Below, piece by piece: positions 11,227 to 22,853 of a stretch of DNA of 64,000 nt. A program made the translations under genes and the position numbers. The stretch lies in assembly GCF_029962835.1 (NCBI RefSeq), contig NC_080577.1, positions 6,448,001 through 6,512,000 of the forward strand, written 5' to 3'. Below the pieces are notes generated by a model. The model was not told the DNA's origin. It saw only the letters and a list, made by a program, of their open reading frames with translations, and ran no database searches. Each line of letters opens with the position of its first letter. Position 1 is the first letter of the stretch. Origin of the DNA: Magnolia sinica (Eukaryota; Streptophyta; Magnoliopsida; Magnoliales; Magnoliaceae).

Positions 11227-11806
11227 GGGGATTGGCTGGTGTGCCACACATCAGCTATATACGTGTCGTGCGAAGACGAGCGCTGGCGCTCCTCGACCTT
11301 TGAGTTGTACGAACGGTTCAAAATAAATCAAAGTTACATGGCCCCACAATGATGTATTTATTATATTCACACCGTTCATCCGTTTTTAGAATACTAGTTA
11401 AAAAAAACAATAATATCCAAATATCAACCGGGCCATACCACAGATAGTGATAATGATTTTAACGGTTACAATTTTCGTAAGGCACACCATAACGTTTATT
11501 TTCCATACAATATGTTCATAAGGTCACAAAGACCTGGATGAAGAGGAAAAACAAATTATATTGATCCAAAACTTCTGAACCCGAAAAGGGTTTCGATGGT
11601 AGACGTTCAATCCCCCACTGGTTTTTTCATTTTGATCCATTTGATCGTTATATCTGCCTTATTTTTCGATTAACGACTTAATGCGAGCTCTCAAAATGGA
11701 TGGATCGTTTGGATATAACACATACCTCATGATGGGACCCACAGAATTTGCTGACGTCAATACATCAGCTATATAGCTGGTGTGTGTACGTCAGCCAATC
11801 CGCTCC
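11227..11806. mobile_element. Long-inverted-repeat fold-back element
   Basis: Ends read inwards as GGGGATTGGCTGGTGTG and GGAGCGGATTGGCTGACG. Arms share 'atgtatttattatattcaca' and its inverted partner 'gatataacacatacctcatg'. CGTACTTGG (11216-11224) and CGTACTTCG (11809-11817) flank it, an 8 of 9 match. Same subfamily as 46961-48156. Confidence 0.85.
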
Positions 11807-11984
11807 ATCGTACTTCGCCAATCCGTGAGGCATCTTTGGGAACAGCTAATGCCGACGTCTGATGCACTTATCACGTGTAATCGGTCTAGAAGATTCGCCC
11901 CACGACGCCTATATATGTGACGACAAAATCATGCACATGAGCACAGCAGCGTGGCAGTGGATTTCGGACGCGGATTTCCTGCGA

Positions 11985-12320
11985 AAGACTTCCTCGTCAA
12001 GGATGCAAGGTGGGGTCCACCGTTATGTTTACGAGAAATCCAACGCGTCCATTCATTTTTTAAGTTCAATTTAGGACACGCGACTAAAAATGAAGAGCAT
12101 CCAAATTCAAGTGAGCCACACGAGATGAAATAGTGGAAAAGGAATGACTACCGTTGAAACTTTTCTAAGGCTCCATCTTGATATTTATATGCCATCCAAA
12201 CGGTTTATAAGGTCATTTTCACAAAGATGGAGTGAAATCACCACAACTTTAGACTGATACAAAACTTCCGTGGTCATATAAATATTTTAATCGCGGTCAC
12301 TAAATCCTCACGTTTTCCTC
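11985..12320. repeat. Fold-back element, second subfamily, incomplete
   Basis: The left arm shows 'ggtggggtccaccgttatgt' and 'ccaaattcaagtgagccaca', followed by the central part. The right arm is not recognisable. Resembles 26035-26510 and 60225-60675. Confidence 0.65.
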
Positions 12321-12439
12321 CCGTGTGGCCTTTTAGAATTTTTTATCCAAACTTACTTTTAGTCAGATGTACTAAAATGAGCGAACTTACTCCGAAAGGC
12401 TTTATTCCATTATCACGGTAACCCATCCGCGGATTGAGT

Positions 12440-12655
12440 ACTTACAGCATCGGAAGCGAGGTGCTATGTGGGCTCAACATTACATTTGTATCCCATCCAC
12501 GCCATCCATCCATTTTTTCAGATTATTATATATTATGTGCCTCAAAATGAGGCAAATCCAAATATCATATCGACCACACCACTGGAAAGAGTAGTGATTG
12601 AACACTCGCCATTAAAATTTTCCAGGGCCATGGATAACTTGCTTGTGCAACGCAC
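12440..12655. repeat. Fold-back fragment (left arm)
   Basis: Left-arm core from 'ttgtatcccatccacgccat' to 'gattgaacactcgccatta', then abrupt passage into another copy at about 12655. Confidence 0.7.
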
Positions 12656-13325
12656 CGTGGGCCTTACCATGATGTATGTGTTTTGTCCACACCGGCCATC
12701 CATTTTTTCAGATCATCTCAGGGCATGAGCCCAAAAATAAGGCACATTCAGAGCTCAAGTGAACCACACCATAGAAAATAGGGGGGAATTGAATGCTTAC
12801 AGTTTAAAACTTCTTGGGAGCCGCAAACGATTTGAATCCATCTGAAATTTGTGTTTACCTTCCATTTAGGTCTATGTGACCTTATCATGAGTAGGTTGCA
12901 CGACGAATAACATCACTGTGGGGCACCATAGGAAGGTTTCAATGGTGGACAATATTTTTCTTTTTTGGTGTTGTATGGATCTAGTGATTTTTAAAGTCTA
13001 CCTGACCTTATGAGCACGTTGGATGACCAATAAATATCACTGCAGCCTATAGGAAGGCTTCAATGGTGGACGTCACTCTCCCTTTTTTGTGTTGTTTGGA
13101 TCTACTTATTTTTGGGCTCAAGCTTTTTTAGTTTTTCTTTTTTAAATATACACCCTCACACCCACATACATCACATGGTATTCGAACCCCATGACCTCAA
13201 TGTCCAAGGGGTTTACAACCGAGCCATGAGTAGGGACCCATGGTGTGGAAAAATGGTTGGACGGTGGGATAAAACACATACATCATAGTGGGCCCACAGA
13301 CCTTTGACACTATCTAGCTAGTGGC
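12656..13325. mobile_element. Fold-back element carrying a SINE
   Basis: Left arm 'ccatgatgtatgtgttttgt', right arm 'gataaaacacatacatcata'. The central segment 'aggaaggtttcaatggtgga' is repeated near 12930 and 13045, so part of the core is duplicated. A tRNA-derived SINE interrupts the right arm at about 13130-13245. Confidence 0.75.
13130..13245 (-). mobile_element. tRNA-derived SINE
   Basis: On the minus strand an A-box-like TGGCTCGGTTGTAAACC is followed by a B-box-like GGGGTTCGAATACC. A T/G-rich 3' end 'gtgtgagggtgtatattt' and an A-rich tail follow. It lies within the right arm of a fold-back. No clear target duplication was found. Confidence 0.6.
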
Positions 13326-13484
13326 TATTGGGGTCACTAGCCAACCCTCGTCCACCACCCAACAAGGAGATGCAGATTGGGAACTACCACCTGCATGGGT
13401 GTCCTTTCACCAATGTATGGTCTACTTGAGCCTTAGATCTCATGCCTTAATTTTTAGCTCATACCCTAAAATGATATGGCAAAA
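13326..13484. other. Intergenic, no gene seen
   Basis: Short spacer; contains a weak family-like phrase 'gtatggtctacttgagcctt'. Confidence 0.4.
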
Positions 13485-13955
13485 TGTAGAAATGTAAACG
13501 AACCGAATTGAGTTGAGTTTGGCCTAGCTCGGCGCAGGCAACCCTAGCTCAAACTTGGCTCGGCTCAGTCTTCAAGCTTGATTGGCCAGTTTGGCTAGGC
13601 TTGATCAGCAGCGGGCCAGCTCGAGCTGAGCTTGAGCTCGATCTCTTGAGACAAGTTCAAGTTCAAGCCTACGAGTTGAGTTCAAGGTTAGGTTTTAGGG
13701 TTTTTAATATATATACATATGATATAATTTATTTAAATATATAAATATGTATAAAATATTTATATTTAGTGAACCCAATCTGAGTCAAATTATCGATTCG
13801 AATAAAATCAAGTTTTGAGCCAAGCCAAGTCAAGCTCAGCCTACCTCAGACTCAATTCAAAATTTTTTCAAGCCCAAAAAAGCAGCTCGACTCAACTTGA
13901 AACTGGGTACAGGTTGAGTCAAGTCAAGCTTTTCTTAGTTAAACCAAGCAAGACT
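13485..13955. repeat. AGCTCG/CAAGCT-rich dispersed repeat
   Basis: Opens with 'aaatgtaaacgaaccgaat' and continues with many CTCGGCTC, GCTTGAGCTCG and CAAGCCAAG phrases, with an AT-rich centre and inverse phrases at the far end. Such composition is common to a known class of plant non-autonomous repeats; superfamily not assigned. Confidence 0.5.
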
Positions 13956-14474
13956 GAGCTAACTCGATTCATGTATAACTCTAGCAAAATGGTTAGATGT
14001 TGAGCATAGAACCCATACATTATAGTGGCCTGATAACCCCTACCTAAGCCAAGCTCGGGATAGGAAGGAAAAACACACAGTTTGTCCATTTTGGCAACTC
14101 ATTTTAAGGCCTAAACCCCTCGAGCCGAGCGATTTAACCAAGCTAACTCGATTCATGTATAACTCTAATAAAATTGTTAAATGTTGAGCATAGAACCCAT
14201 ACATTATCGTGGCCCCTCATAGCCCCTGCCTATGCCAAGCTGGGATAGGCGGGGAAAACACAATGTTTGTCCATTTTGGCAACTCATTTTAAGGCCAGAG
14301 CCCCTTGAGCCGAGCGAATTAACCAAGCTAACTTGATTCATGTATAACTCAAGCCAAATGGTTAGATGTTGAGCATAGAACCCGTATATTATAGTGGCCC
14401 CTCAGGTCCCCTCCCTATGCCAAGCTTGGGATGGGCGGGGAAAACACACTGTTTGTCCATTTTGGCCACTCATT
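13956..14474. repeat. Tandem array, unit about 185 bp, 2.8 copies
   Basis: The phrase 'gctaactcgattcatgtat' recurs near 13957, 14141 and (with one change) 14326. 'gtttgtccattttggcaact' recurs at the same spacing of 184-185 bp. The last copy is cut short where a fold-back right arm begins. Confidence 0.85.
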
Positions 14475-14479
14475 TCAAT

Positions 14480-14672
14480 GGTTGGCGTCGTCATTTTTAT
14501 TGTACTTTCATGTGGTTTGGTTGACTTGAGCTTGGGATCTGCTCCATTTTTGGGCTCATGCCCTAAAATGAGTCAGTAAAATGGATGAATGGTGTGAATA
14601 TAAAAATATGCATCATGGTGGGCCCCACAGTGTGTTGGCTCACCACCCAATCCACCTCCCAGTCTAGGTTAG
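14480..14672. repeat. Fold-back right arm
   Basis: Runs from 'tcatgtggtttggttgactt' through 'tgggctcatgccctaaaatg' to 'catcatggtgggccccacag' and 'cacccaatccacctccc'. Its left arm is missing. Confidence 0.7.
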
Positions 14673-14679
14673 ACATGAC

Positions 14680-14990
14680 CTCAAAAATTGGGCAAACCAA
14701 AACTCAAGTGGCCCACAACATAGAAACAATGTGGACAGGGACGCCCCACCATTGAAACCTTCTTGAGCCCACGCAAGTCTTGTTTGAGTTTGATATTATA
14801 GTGTGGTGGGTCTCTCTTATGAATGAATTACATGGAATGTAAATATCATGGGAGCCAAGCAGGTTTCATTAATTGTGGGCCACCCAAACCCAAATTTTCT
14901 ATAGTACTTAACCTTATTTTTGGTTCACATACTAACATAAGGCATCTCAATTGATGGATGGAGTGGATGGTACATAGACATCATGGTATA
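14680..14990. repeat. Divergent fold-back copy
   Basis: Phrases such as 'caaaactcaagtggcccaca', 'ccaccattgaaaccttcttg' and 'ggatggagtggatggtacat' follow the family order, with higher divergence than the other copies. Confidence 0.5.
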
Positions 14991-15372
14991 TATTCCATGG
15001 AGTGTTTTATTGCTCGGGAAGTCCACAGAGAACCCCACCATGTGCAGCTGCACAGCAAGGGCAACTGTAGAAGTTTGTGTAAGATCCAAGAGGTTAGCAA
15101 GTCCATGTGGACTCGGCTCTTAACATATCAAGGCCCAACACATGAGAACACGTACTCAAAACATCATTTTTACAAAGGTTTGAACATTCTTCTAATTGCT
15201 TTGCTACATTTTACACATTTTGTACATACTAATATTTCCCCATCTAATTTCTCCCCATACACTCTCATTTATCATCTTTGAAGCTAAGTAATCAAACGTT
15301 AAAACGTCTTTGATACACTATTTACATGGCCCACTTTATCTCCTCCCTTCATTTCTGACCTCCAATAAAGAA
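14991..15372. other. Region 3' of the NAC gene
   Basis: No feature beyond the likely 3' untranslated region of the minus-strand NAC gene. Confidence 0.5.
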
Positions 15373-16977
15373 CTAGGTGATGAAATCCGAAAAGCAAGAG
15401 GCTATGGAGGTTGAATCAGTGGGAGATTGTTCTTTCATGTTTCCACTAATATTCAATCTCTTAGTGGGTGGTGGGGACATCACAAGATCATCTAAACCAC
15501 CCAAAGAGAGTGTCCACCTGATCGAATCCGGTATATTCTGGACGGAGGAAATGAGCTGGGGTTGTGGGCCATTGTCATCTCCATGTGAAACAACGTTCGG
15601 ATTTGAGACTTTCGTGAGCCCTTGGTAGCTTGTGCTATCACATATATGAGGTACCCGATCTTGTGAAACCATGAGGTCGGCCAGCACTCGATAATCGATC
15701 CCTTCAAAGAAATCTTCTCTCTTTCTCGCAAGCTGCTTCTCCATGCTTTGATTATCGAGGGAAACGGAGCAAGGTTGGTAATTCTCATAATTCTCTGTAA
15801 TTTGTAATGGTATGTTGTTCTTACGGCGAACTCGGCAAAGGACCCAATCATCCAACTGAAAAATAATAATAATAATAATGATAACAACAACAGAATGATA
15901 GAAGATGGAGTAAACTAAATTAAAAAATGGTGCATGTGTGATGTTTGGACCATTCAATCACGATCACACGATTGGTGATGGGAGATGGTGTCATGGGTCC
16001 CAAGAGGTGTGGGCCCACTTGAGGAAACCGTCACGGTAATACACTGAATATTAGGTGTATACACCATCCACAAAATAATTCATCTCGTAAAATTTGAAAA
16101 CATATTGCATGGTAACTTTAACATACAACGTTTTTATTTACAGCTCATGTGTCACTACTGTGGGACATCTGACCCGTGAAAAGGGTGGACCATACTATGA
16201 AGATCACATAGAGTGAGAATCTGGTGGGCACACATACATTTGAGTCCGAACATGAGCTTTACACTGATTTCATTGGTGTCGCCCACCTGATAAATGGATC
16301 ATCCTCGTTTTCATCCCATGTGATCTTTATGATGCGGCCCACCTTTTTCACGGCTCAGATGTTACACACAGCTGACACAGGGCTATTTGTAGAACGTTGT
16401 ATGTTGGTAAAACACAACTTTGTGTGTGAAAATTTCTTAATTGAAAATGAAACTCACTCTCATGGAACCCTTGAGCTTTTGTGAGCCAGCGTTGTTGTTG
16501 TTGTCTAGGAGTCTATATTCATGCATCAGCCAGTCAGTTTTGATTCCTCTCGGAGGGCGGCCTCTATAAAAGATCAGACCTTTCTTCACTCCGAGACACT
16601 GTGACCCACCGGATACCAGGATTGGTTTATCCGTACCAGTGGCTTTCCAATAGCCAGATGCAGCCGCTCTATTCGGTCGGCCCCCGTTTGGGTATTTCCG
16701 ATCTCTTGGGGTGAAGAAGAACCACTCGCTCTCCCCAAAGAAAGCCTTGCCTGAGGAACAACAACAAGAAGTACAAGTGCTATCAATGCATCTGGACCCC
16801 AAATAGATGGGATGAGGCTCTGATGATTGACTATGACAATTTTCATTGTTACAAAGAGATACACCAACAATCAGTATACATGCTAATCACCACTTTAGGT
16901 AATGATCACAAACGTTAAAGATGAGTGGGATTCGCATATATACTCAAACTAGGCCCATATGGCGTATATGTGTGTAC

Positions 16978-17019
<42 letters not shown>

Positions 17020-17249
17020 AGAGAGAGAGAAAGATGTGGATGTGGGTTATTATATGAGTAAGAAGAAAGAAGAGAAGCACCAGGGAGATCCCATGGATTG
17101 AACTTGTAGAGGTCGATGTCTGCTATGATAGATAGAAGGGGAGTTTGGGAAGAAGAGACCTTCTTCCTCAAGTAATGAACGATGAGTTCTTGATCCGTTG
17201 GATGGAATCTGAAACCTGGTGGGAGCAGTATTTCATTTATTATATTCAT
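15373..17249 (-). CDS. NAC-domain transcription factor, three exons
   Basis: Exons are 17081-17249, 16458-16750 and 15373-15855, joined at GT-AG sites (CTG|GTGCTT, CCTCAG|GC, AGA|GTGAGT, TTCAG|TTGG). The product is 314 residues. The NAC domain covers about residues 9-165 in the usual order: [71 protein letters not shown]-type [23 protein letters not shown] and LDDWVLCRV. This domain dimerises and binds CATGTG/CACG-type sites in the nucleus. Introns fall at the two positions conserved in NAC genes. The C-terminal part (about 150 residues) is the variable activation region and ends CFSDFIT. The match is to NAM/ATAF/NAP-type members, but the subgroup is not settled. Intron 1 carries a TC/GA repeat and intron 2 a fold-back. 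Confidence 0.95.
16145..16372. repeat. Fold-back repeat in NAC intron 2 (separate family)
   Basis: The left arm 'gacatctgacccgtgaaaag' with 'atgaagatcacat' pairs with the right arm 'atgtgatctttatgatgcgg' and 'ttcacggctcagatgt'. The intron transcript could fold into an imperfect hairpin of roughly 100-bp arms. Sequence differs from the dominant fold-back family. Confidence 0.65.
16980..17032. repeat. (TC)n then (GA)n repeat in NAC intron 1
   Basis: A TC run (about 16981-17015) is followed after 'ata' by 'gagagagagaga'. The two halves are self-complementary and could form a small hairpin in the pre-mRNA. Confidence 0.9.
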
Positions 17250-17365
17250 CACTAATTCTTCAATAACACCACTTTGCTTCTTTTTCTTTCTTTTCTTTTC
17301 CTGAGGAAAGAGAGACAGGCGAGAAAAGAGATGGAGATTAGGTGTGAAATCTTGGAGAGACCACC

Positions 17366-17373
17366 TTTTTATA
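17366..17373 (-). promoter_or_regulatory. TATA box of the NAC gene
   Basis: TATAAAAA on the minus strand, about 117 bp upstream of the ATG at 17249. A purine-rich leader (AAAGAAAAGAAAG) follows. Inference from motif and spacing. Confidence 0.6.
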
Positions 17374-17698
17374 ATAACTCTTCCAACGAAGCCTTGTGTC
17401 TCGTAGTGCATGGTCTCTATATTCCATGTCCAAGCTAGCTTCTCTTCATGCAAAAAGAGTAGTCTTTTTTTTTCAGGGATTTTTATAAAATACGACGTAC
17501 TTCATTCATGTCATGCAGCTCACATTCCAGTAACTTTTCTAAAATGCGTTTTTACTAACGGCTCATTTTGATTGAAGTTGCTTTACACGAGCTATTTATA
17601 CCTAATCTAATGTAGCCAAACATGATTTCTCCTTATTCAGCCAATAAGTATGTATAAGTGATTTCCAACATCACATAAACACTTATCCATCGATTATG
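17374..17698. other. NAC upstream region
   Basis: No further feature recognised. Confidence 0.5.
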
Positions 17699-18040
17699 TT
17701 TGTCTACCCTTAATATCCACACCGTTCATCATGTGCGGCCAACCTTTGAATTGCCTTAGCCCTGTATTCAATGCGAGTCATCCATCAAAGTAAACCATAT
17801 ACATTGTGAGGCCCACCTTCAATGCGGGCTATCCATCAAGTCAGACGTTGGATGTGGGCCGTCCATCATGCAGGGCCTAATTTCAAAGTGGGCATCCATT
17901 ATGTAAGGCCTGCCTTGATTGTGGGTCATTCATCATTAAGGGCAGCCTTTCATATGAACAGGACCCATTGTGGGCCCACCTTGATATGGCCCATCCATCA
18001 TATGAGGTCCACCATCAATGTTATTGTCCATCAATATAAA
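17699..18040. repeat. Diverged minisatellite, unit about 40-50 bp
   Basis: Seven spaced variants of 'ccatccatcatgtgaggccc' appear in one orientation: 'gtcatccatcaaag', 'ctatccatcaagtc', 'ccgtccatcatgc', 'gcatccattatg', 'gtcattcatcatt', 'cccatccatcatatg', 'tgtccatcaat'. Each is followed by a 'gcccacctt-aat' phrase. Old tandem amplification with strong drift. Confidence 0.65.
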
Positions 18041-18579
18041 AAAACCCCTTCAATATCCACAACGTGGAACCACCTTTGATGTGTACTCGTACGGGCTCCA
18101 CGGTGATAAGCCTGACGGAACTGATGTTGCATGGGTCTGACCAAATCCGCTCCCCACAGGGACATGGTTCCACCATCTGACCCAGCATACATGTGTTCAA
18201 TCTGAGCCGTTCATTAGTGCAGTCCTTAAACATGCTACATACCAATAAAATCAGAGCTATAAATTTGTCAAGTAAGCCGGGCATCCATGTCGAATTTGAA
18301 CCGTTTGACTCTTTTACTAAACATATGTTTTTCTCACACCGGTGTGGATCTGCCCGATCAGCGTACAATCGTTTTAGTCCGGGCATTTGCAGTGCACACA
18401 ACCTGATGAATGGTTAAGATCTCTAGCATTCACGCCTCAACAGTGGGGAACCAGAGCCCGGATGGCAGCTGTGATGCGGATACAAAACAGATTTAGAAGA
18501 ACATCGCATTTTCTAGTGCACAACGCCCTCATTTGCTCTCCCGACGTTTGCTACGATAAATCCACCTGTATGTTGATAT
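18041..18579. other. Intergenic, no gene seen
   Basis: Open frames here are short and show no domain. No supported feature. Confidence 0.5.
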
Positions 18580-19115
18580 AGGATGCGTCCTGCTGCGGTT
18601 TCCGTGGATCTGGATCCACCGAGGTGTGTGAGATCCCTGAGGTCCACCGTGATATACGCCTACGTGCCTTACATCAACACCATCCATCCGTTTTGAAAAC
18701 TCATTTCACGGCATGATCTGGAAAATAAAGCAGATCCAAATCTTACGTGGATCATAATACAGGAAACAGTGGTAATCGACCATTAAAAACTTCTCGTAAG
18801 CCACAAAAGTTTTGGATCAAGCTGATATTTGTGTGATCTCTTCATCCATGTTTCTGTGACGTTATCAACAGGTTCGATGGAAAATAAACATTCTGGTGGC
18901 CCCCATGAAGTTTTTAATTGTGGGGATTCAATAAAGATTGTTTCCTGTGGTATGGTCCACAAAATATTTGGATCAGCTTCATTTTTGGGATCATCACTTA
19001 AAATGAGCTGTCAAAATGGATCTACAGCATGGATATAAACACATACATCACAGCAGCCCCACAGTTAGGGATCGGTGGATCCGGGGTTCCACCCAAACCG
19101 CGCCCTAGCCTTTTG
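18580..19115. mobile_element. Long-inverted-repeat fold-back element
   Basis: Left end '...gcggtttccgtggatctgga', right end inverted 'gggcgcggtttgggtggaac'. Both arms carry the family core ('tacaggaaacagtggtaat' left, 'agattgtttcctgtggtat' right). No clean flanking duplication. Confidence 0.8.
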
Positions 19116-20942
19116 GGTCTCGGTATCATCTTCCAACAGTCAGAACCACATATATGGCGGACCGCATCTGGATTGCGTACGATCAAAAAATAAAAATTCT
19201 TATATTGAATTATTTCAACATTTTCATCATTAAATTTTTTTTTTCTTTAAATGTTGACCTTTTCCGTACCTTAAAAAGATGATATATTTCAATCTAAGAT
19301 TTTTTGTTTTTTATTTTTGGGTATCCCCCATCTCCACAGTGAGGCCCATCATATACATGGATTGGGTCATTGAAAACAACCCCAATCCAACGGCTACAGA
19401 CTCCTGAAGTATCCTATTGCAGCACGAATTGCTTCATAAAGGCCCACACGCTGTACAGACAGCAACACGACAAATCTGCATGCATTGGAAATTTCCTACG
19501 AGATAGATACATGTGCACAACGGCGCTGTATCAGTTGCATAGGCTCTATCTTGAGTCACGATGAATCTAATATTTTCCCGCCATAGGATATCCTATCCAC
19601 ACAAAACGTGAGTCGCATCTTGGAAATCACCTGATAGAAAAATGAGGTAGATCCACGAGTTGGTTGGGAAACAATAGTCCACTAACCCATGTTTGATTCT
19701 GCATGATTTTCATAAAAAACTGACCATTAGGCAGGGCAAACCTTTTGAATGGATAGGATATTCTACACATGTGACACTTTGGCAGGAGACAAATGGCTGT
19801 ATCATGACTTATTATACAGCCGCTGTATGTAATCAGGGAATTCATAAAGCTCCCACGTGTGTTTGTGTTTTGCTGAACGGGATGTTTGGGAGGCAATCTC
19901 ATGCACGTGCGTGTATTTGTATGCGGATGAGAAGTTCTGTAGCGCAACTATGTTATCGTCCAACTAGCAAATGTGTCAAGCGTGTATGCCACATCCAACC
20001 CGTTCAAAAAGTCGGTCCCGTCAACAAGAACACCTAATAGAAATTTTAGGAAGATCCATTCATCATGCAATCCATGCTATAGAAAACAATTCACATCCAC
20101 CGTTCTGAGAGAAAGCACGTATGTAGCCAGCCCGATCTTGCGTTGGTTGGTGATCTTCATGGTGGGCCCAATCTGTCGGACAGGTTGGATTTCATATAGA
20201 AATGACATGCCAGCAATTATACAATAGTTGGATGATAACAATATTGTCCAACTCGTTATATAGGACCGCGCCTCTCCTTCACGTACATTGATTATGTTTT
20301 CTTATGAAATATATTTATTTATTGATTTATCATAAACTAGCACTAGAAATCTACATGCAAGTTGTTGTTTGGAGTTGCTAAAAACTATGTATAGTGAAGA
20401 ATATGAGACGGTTTTTAAACAAAACGGCATTTTGGGAATTAAAGGAAAGACACTCTCTTTTTTAAGTAAGTTATAGCTGCCTTTCAGGAAAAAAGAAAAA
20501 AAGAAAGAAAAGACAATTAAAGCAAAGCTCTGTATTAGATAACACCAGAAGAAGAATAGGTTGGCTGCAATAATTCCCTTATATGAATAGGTTGGGACAG
20601 GGGCCCTTTTAGATGGGATAATGCTTTGTTATCCAAGCCGTTGATCTGAACAGAGTTCAAAATGGCTGCCACGAAAATTTTAAATATTAAAAGACTATAA
20701 ACTACACCCAAGTGGCTTACAAAATATTGCTTATAAATACTTCCCACATTGAAATGAAAAAAGTTGAGCAATTATAGGGTTGATCAATATTTAATTTAAT
20801 TTTTTTTTCCTTTTTTAGGCAAAACATTCATCTATAGTACTGATCAGGTCAATCATATAAACGGATATGATCATTTAGACATGACCCCAAATCCAATGAC
20901 CATAGTCTCATCATATAATGGACCATACTGTAGCAAACCCTT
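19116..20942. other. Intergenic, no gene seen
   Basis: About 1.8 kb without a supported gene or a clear repeat. Longest open frames are about 110 codons, overlap each other on both strands and show no domain. Confidence 0.5.
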
Positions 20943-21576
20943 GGGGCCTGTTTGGGAGCGTGGATTTGGAAACCCTGGTTCAGAATTCCTTGGATTTGAA
21001 ATGTAACGTTTGATGCCTTAAATTCAAAATCAACTTTAATCTAAAAGTAGGTATGCATAGTATATTCACAGTGGTTTGAATTTAATTACTAAATCAACTT
21101 TAATATATTTAATTAGTGAATATATGTAATGTTTGACACAGTGATTTTAATAAGCCTACTGAAATATATTTTTTGCCCGAAAATGATGAAATTTCAAGTC
21201 TCAGATGGGCCACAAGCACAAGATTACGTCCGAGTGACTAACCAACGATTTTTAACCATTGATTTACATGAACAATGTTTGGATGGCGTTGATCATCATA
21301 TAAAAGTAATTATAGTGATGTAATTGATAATCTAATTATTTTGGGATATCATTAGTCGGTCATGTGTCCAATAGATTAATAGTCTAGTGACACACATGTT
21401 ACAAATGCAACTCTTGAAAAGATTTTAAATGTAATCCAAGCTTTCACCATGGATTTCAAGCCCCCGGTTTGAGGGGATTTGATGAAACCCCTAGTTATTT
21501 TATAGTACTAAACAATTAGGGAATTTGAAACCCGAAACCCCTCAAATCCCTTCAAAGTCATGGTGCCAAGCCACCT
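20943..21576. mobile_element. MITE-like element, related to 47159-47669
   Basis: Starts GGGGCCTGTTTGGGAGCGTGG and ends, inverted, in GGCTTGGCACCATG. Shares 'gaatttaattactaaatcaac' -type text and 'gatgggccacaag' with the Harbinger MITE at 47159-47669. The target duplication is not clear here. Confidence 0.6.
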
Positions 21577-22853
21577 CTTAAAAAAAAAAAAAAGAATTTA
21601 AGCCTTCTACACTCCTATTTCCTACATCTTACAAAGATTTCATTTCCCTCTTCCATCCGTGCATGCAATACCTGCCAATCGTTTAAAAGCTTGAAACGCA
21701 TGCCAAACACCGAGTCTAGTCTCAACGCATCTTTGGGTGTTGGTATCGTTTACTTTGGAAATATTACTTTTGAATTTGAGATTATGTTTCAATGATCTAA
21801 GCCTTTTATATGATGGGCTCCACCTTGAATAGGAACAACCAGAGATCAAAACGTGTCCACACATCTTATGCTGGACACATGTCATGAAAGTATTGTACCG
21901 GAACTTGCCTCAGTAATGAACTCATGCATAACCATTACTATTGGATGTAATTACCTTTCTACACCACGGTGAGTAAAACCTAATATCATGAATTCCCGGG
22001 GGACTTTCTGTTGGTGGGCCATAAGTTACAAGCTCATAATAACTGGATAATCTTAACCTTTCAAGGTGACTGTCCACTTGCCTTCCTCAAATTTCCTCCA
22101 AAGGTATAGGATTCTCCAATCCACGTGTTTGGCTCCAACCCCTGCTAATATGTGGCCTATCAGGTGATCGGTTTGGATCTCATACAAGCATGCCACGTGT
22201 AGAAAGTACAGTAATGATCAGCAACTTCGATACATGCGTTTAACACCGTTATTTATCTCCTTGATCTGATTTAAGTTTCCTATAATGAATTTACAGGACA
22301 GGTAAACTTATTGCTATCCCATCAGTGCCTGAATTCGATTAGCTGAATGGGGCCCAACAACAAGTAGTAGCGAGTGGCCCCAAAGATCACAACCGTGTGA
22401 TCGTGATCAGAGTCACTCTATGGTTGATAGATTCAATTCGGAGTAGGCTACGTGCCCAGAATTTCTTTCTCTATTTAAAGATTTCCTTTTTATCCATGGC
22501 ACTATGACAAATATCTCCTAGATTTTGAAATATATCGTTGTATTTTGGCGGGAAAATTCTTCGAACTTTATTATCGTGATAATATTGCAAGATTAAAGAT
22601 AGAAGGTTTTGATTTGTGGCCATTTATTGCGATTTTAACAAAGTTTTTAAAAGTTTAAATTCATTCAATTTACCCATGTTTTTAAATTATTATTTTATTT
22701 TCAGAAAGATTTTTCAGATAATATCGTAACAAAACATAAAAATTCACATGCCGGAAATTGCGGAGAATGATATTTGTCGTAATGATTTATGGAAAGCAAC
22801 CCATAACAAGTTTTAGCTTTCAAATTTATCTTAAAAGACAGCATAAAACAAGC
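21577..22853. other. Intergenic, no gene seen
   Basis: Starts with an A run (21579-21593). No gene or clear repeat otherwise. Confidence 0.5.

Noticed and set aside
13130-13245. A tRNA gene on the minus strand
   Set aside because: A- and B-box-like motifs are present, but no cloverleaf can be folded and an A-rich tail follows, so a SINE fits better.
13956-14474. CRISPR array
   Set aside because: Whole 185-bp units repeat with no spacer pattern, and this is a plant nuclear context.
16944-17080. Extension of NAC exon 1 with a run of Arg-Glu pairs
   Set aside because: It is read-through of intron 1 across the TC/GA repeat; a good GT donor ends the exon at 17081.
19627-20227. Overlapping frames of 84-114 codons on both strands
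   Set aside because: No domain, odd composition, and opposite-strand overlap; most likely chance.
20943-21576. A TTA target duplication for this MITE-like element
   Set aside because: The left flank is 'cctt' and the right flank 'acctc'; no matching 3-bp site could be fixed, so only the end similarity is reported.
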